This document shows, piece after piece, positions 31,261 to 32,989 of a stretch of 32,989 nucleotides of DNA (within the stretch, counting starts at the first letter, position 1; each line of letters opens with the position of its first letter). The notes under the pieces are model-generated. The model was not told the origin of the DNA, did not search any database, and was given only the letters and a program-made list of their open reading frames with translations. The stretch is from NCBI GenBank assembly GCA_020345805.1, contig CP070772.1, positions 125,686 to 158,674 of the forward strand. The letters are read 5' to 3'. This DNA is from Phycisphaerales bacterium. GTDB taxonomy: Bacteria > Planctomycetota > Phycisphaerae > Phycisphaerales > SM1A02. The position numbers were made by a program, and so were the translations under genes.

Positions 31261-32472
31261 CTATCCGATTCCGCCCTTGAGGTCGCCGCCGAACTTCTTG
31301 GCGAGCTGGGCCTTGAGCTTCTTCATGTGCGGGTCTTCGCGCCGGGTGAAGGTTTCGCCTTCCGTTTCGGCCTGGGCGCGTTTCAGCGACAGTGCGATCC
31401 GCTTCTGCTCCTTATCGATGGACATCACCTGCACGGTCACCACTTCGTCGGGCTTGACGACGCTGGAGACCTTCTGAACGCGTTCGGGACTCAGTTCGGA
31501 GATGTGGATGAGGCCTTCCACGCCGGGCGAGAGCTCGACGAACGCGCCGAAAGGCATGAGCTTGGTGACCCGGCCGCTGACGAGCGCTCCAACCTCCAGT
31601 TTCGCCACCTCAGTCGCATAGGGGTCTTCCAGCGTTTGCTTCAGGCCCAGGCTGATGCGCGGCGGGTCGGCCTCGCGGTCGACCTTCAGCACCTTCACCT
31701 TCACCTGATCGCCCTCCTTGACGACCTCCGAGGGATGGCGGATGCGCTGGTGTGCAAGATCGGAGATGTGAATCAGGCCGTCGATTCCGCCCAGGTCTGC
31801 GAACGCGCCGTAGTTCTGGATGGAGGTGATCAGGGCCGATACGGTCTGCCCCTCCTCCAGCTTCTCCAGGAGCTGTTCCCGCGTGCGGGCGCGCTCGGCC
31901 TCCAGATGCGACCGGCGCGAAAGGATGATCCGAGCCCGCTGCCGATCGATCTCGATCACCTCGCAGGGCATCTTCTCGCCGACGAAGACCGCCAGATCAG
32001 GCACGTGCCGGATGTCTACCTGCCCGGCGGGCATGAAGGCGGGGTGGTTGGCGATCTCCATCTCCAGCCCGCCCTTGTTGGTGCCGGTGCAGCGGGCCTC
32101 CACCACCTGTCCCAGCTCCAGCGATTCCCAATCCGCCTTCGCCACCGCCCCCTCGCGGGAGAGGATCAGCAGGCCCTCGTTGGAGTCGTAGCGCTCCACG
32201 ATGAACTCCAGCCGCTCGTTGGGCTGGGGCGGCTGTTCGAAAAGCGAAAGAGGGCAGACGCCTTGGGATTTGGGGCCGAACTCGACAAACACGTCATCGC
32301 GGTGAATCGACACGATTGTGCCGATCTTCCGCTCTCGCTCGGCCCCCGCCAGAGGCGGGCGCTCCGCCAGATCGAGCATGTCCTCGAGGCTCATGTCGCC
32401 GAGGGCGGCCTCGATTTCCGCCTCCAGCTTCGCGTCCATGTCAGTTCGTGGATCGGGCGTTTGCTCTGCCAT
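31261..32472 (-). CDS. S1 RNA-binding domain protein (30S ribosomal protein S1-like), four S1 domains
   Basis: This 403-residue protein has four consecutive S1 (OB-fold) domains at about residues 47-108, 117-190, 200-277 and 286-362. The third and fourth are the most canonical (YGAFADLGGIDGLIHIS and FGAFVELSPGVEGLIHISEL). E. coli S1 has six domains, so this is a shorter form of the kind common outside Proteobacteria. It may help mRNA bind the ribosome or act as a separate RNA-binding factor. The N-terminal 45 residues are acidic, and the C-terminal tail (KKFGGDLKGGIG) looks conserved-like and basic. The ATG is at 32472. A TATGAT lies on the - strand at 32597-32592 as a possible -10, without a clear -35. 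Confidence 0.88.
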   Translation of the reverse strand: MAEQTPDPRTDMDAKLEAEIEAALGDMSLEDMLDLAERPPLAGAERERKIGTIVSIHRDDVFVEFGPKSQGVCPLSLFEQPPQPNERLEFIVERYDSNEGLLILSREGAVAKADWESLELGQVVEARCTGTNKGGLEMEIANHPAFMPAGQVDIRHVPDLAVFVGEKMPCEVIEIDRQRARIILSRRSHLEAERARTREQLLEKLEEGQTVSALITSIQNYGAFADLGGIDGLIHISDLAHQRIRHPSEVVKEGDQVKVKVLKVDREADPPRISLGLKQTLEDPYATEVAKLEVGALVSGRVTKLMPFGAFVELSPGVEGLIHISELSPERVQKVSSVVKPDEVVTVQVMSIDKEQKRIALSLKRAQAETEGETFTRREDPHMKKLKAQLAKKFGGDLKGGIG

Positions 32473-32692
32473 AACTCTCTTGCCCGTCTTGGCTGAAAGG
32501 TGACCTGCTGGCGGCCGGGTCGGCCCGGAGGCGATAACGCGTGGACCGCCCCGAACAACACCTGCCGTCCACATCGGGCCTGTCCTCCCACATCATACCC
32601 TCGTCGAGCCATCTCCGGGTCCGGATACACCGTCCAGCCGTCAAACGATGTCTCGGGTCGGAGTGATGCGCTGTGGACGGCGAGGTTGGGTA

Positions 32693-32989
32693 TCACCCCG
32701 CCGGCAGGGCGACCGGCTCGGAAACGACCTGACCGTGAGTGTGAGTCGGCGTAACCCTGGTGATCCGAATGCGGGCCACGCCGCCCCGCGGGAGGTCCGT
32801 ACGCGTCGACACCAGGGCATAATGGTCGCATCGCCCGGTCATCAGTGATGAATCATCTTTCGCCGGCTGCTCGAGGATTACCCGAACCGTCCGGTCGAGC
32901 AGGCGGCGGCGGTATCGAATGGACAGGCCGGCCTTCGGATCCTCTTCCAGTTGGATCAACCGCCGGACCCGCTCCCTCACGACTGCGGC
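32693..32989 (-). CDS. MtaB/MiaB-type tRNA methylthiotransferase, C-terminal part
   Basis: The frame is open to the window edge, so only about 98 C-terminal residues are present. RERVRRLIQLEE followed by a RRRLLDRTVRVILEQP stretch and a Gly/Arg-rich beta end (HYALVSTRTDLPRGGVARI) fits the linker and TRAM domain of radical SAM methylthiotransferases, most like MtaB, which thiomethylates t6A37 of tRNA. The catalytic half lies outside the window. The 220 bases between its stop and the S1 start hold no other gene that I can see. Confidence 0.65.
   Translation of the reverse strand, partial: AAVVRERVRRLIQLEEDPKAGLSIRYRRRLLDRTVRVILEQPAKDDSSLMTGRCDHYALVSTRTDLPRGGVARIRITRVTPTHTHGQVVSEPVALPAG

Noticed and set aside
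31327..32496. 389-residue frame on the + strand
   Set aside because: It is the antisense of the four-domain S1 protein.
1..32989. Mobile elements, integrases, tRNA genes, restriction or phage-defence systems
   Set aside because: No transposase, integrase, terminal repeats, tRNA-like folds or defence-type nuclease/helicase sets were found on either strand.

Overview
The window looks like a contig from an uncultured planctomycete, most likely class Phycisphaerae. Grounds: high GC (about 60-70% in most lines I counted); a huge secreted protein built of Asp-Cys-Asn-x-Asn-Gly-x-Pro-Asp repeats ending in a dockerin-like domain, a style typical of that group; tandem bactofilins; and dense glycan genes. 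The first ~550 bases do not fit. They encode a ribF fragment at about 50% GC that stops mid-domain exactly where about 70% GC bactofilin sequence begins on the other strand. I read this as an assembly chimera or foreign junction.

Layout. 1-549: foreign-looking ribF fragment (+). 550-1489: two bactofilins (-). 1720-3735: a glyQS-csaA pair (-), with an atypical central segment in the glycyl-tRNA synthetase. 3848-5611: Cys-rich exported protein, heavy-metal-binding lipoprotein and outer-membrane channel-like protein (+), closed by a GAAA-loop hairpin. 5691-7500: yceH and pdxA (-). 7806-10577: a 923-residue secreted protein (+) with seven FG-GAP-like blades, a 22-copy calcium-loop stalk and a dockerin-like end; its signal-peptide codons carry a run of 12 G.

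10706-31177 is a glycan island. A tightly overlapping + operon holds a Maf/CgeB-like glycosyltransferase, a radical SAM/SPASM enzyme, a TylF-type methyltransferase and a Rossmann-methyltransferase fusion. An aldo/keto reductase and a GT4 diverge from each other. A long - operon (26965 to 19163) runs rfbF, SDR, methyltransferase, rfbC, SDR/C-methyltransferase fusion, CmcI-type hydroxylase, GT2. It looks able to make and transfer a CDP-activated, C-methyl-branched sugar, although no CDP-glucose 4,6-dehydratase is recognisable by name. Divergent from it, a + operon carries a domain-swapped HldE-like protein (cytidylyltransferase first, PfkB kinase second), a GT2, a methyltransferase-like protein and an unknown protein.

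31261-32989: a four-S1-domain RNA-binding protein and the C-terminal end of an MtaB/MiaB-type methylthiotransferase (-). I found no tRNA, rRNA, CRISPR array, insertion sequence or phage gene.
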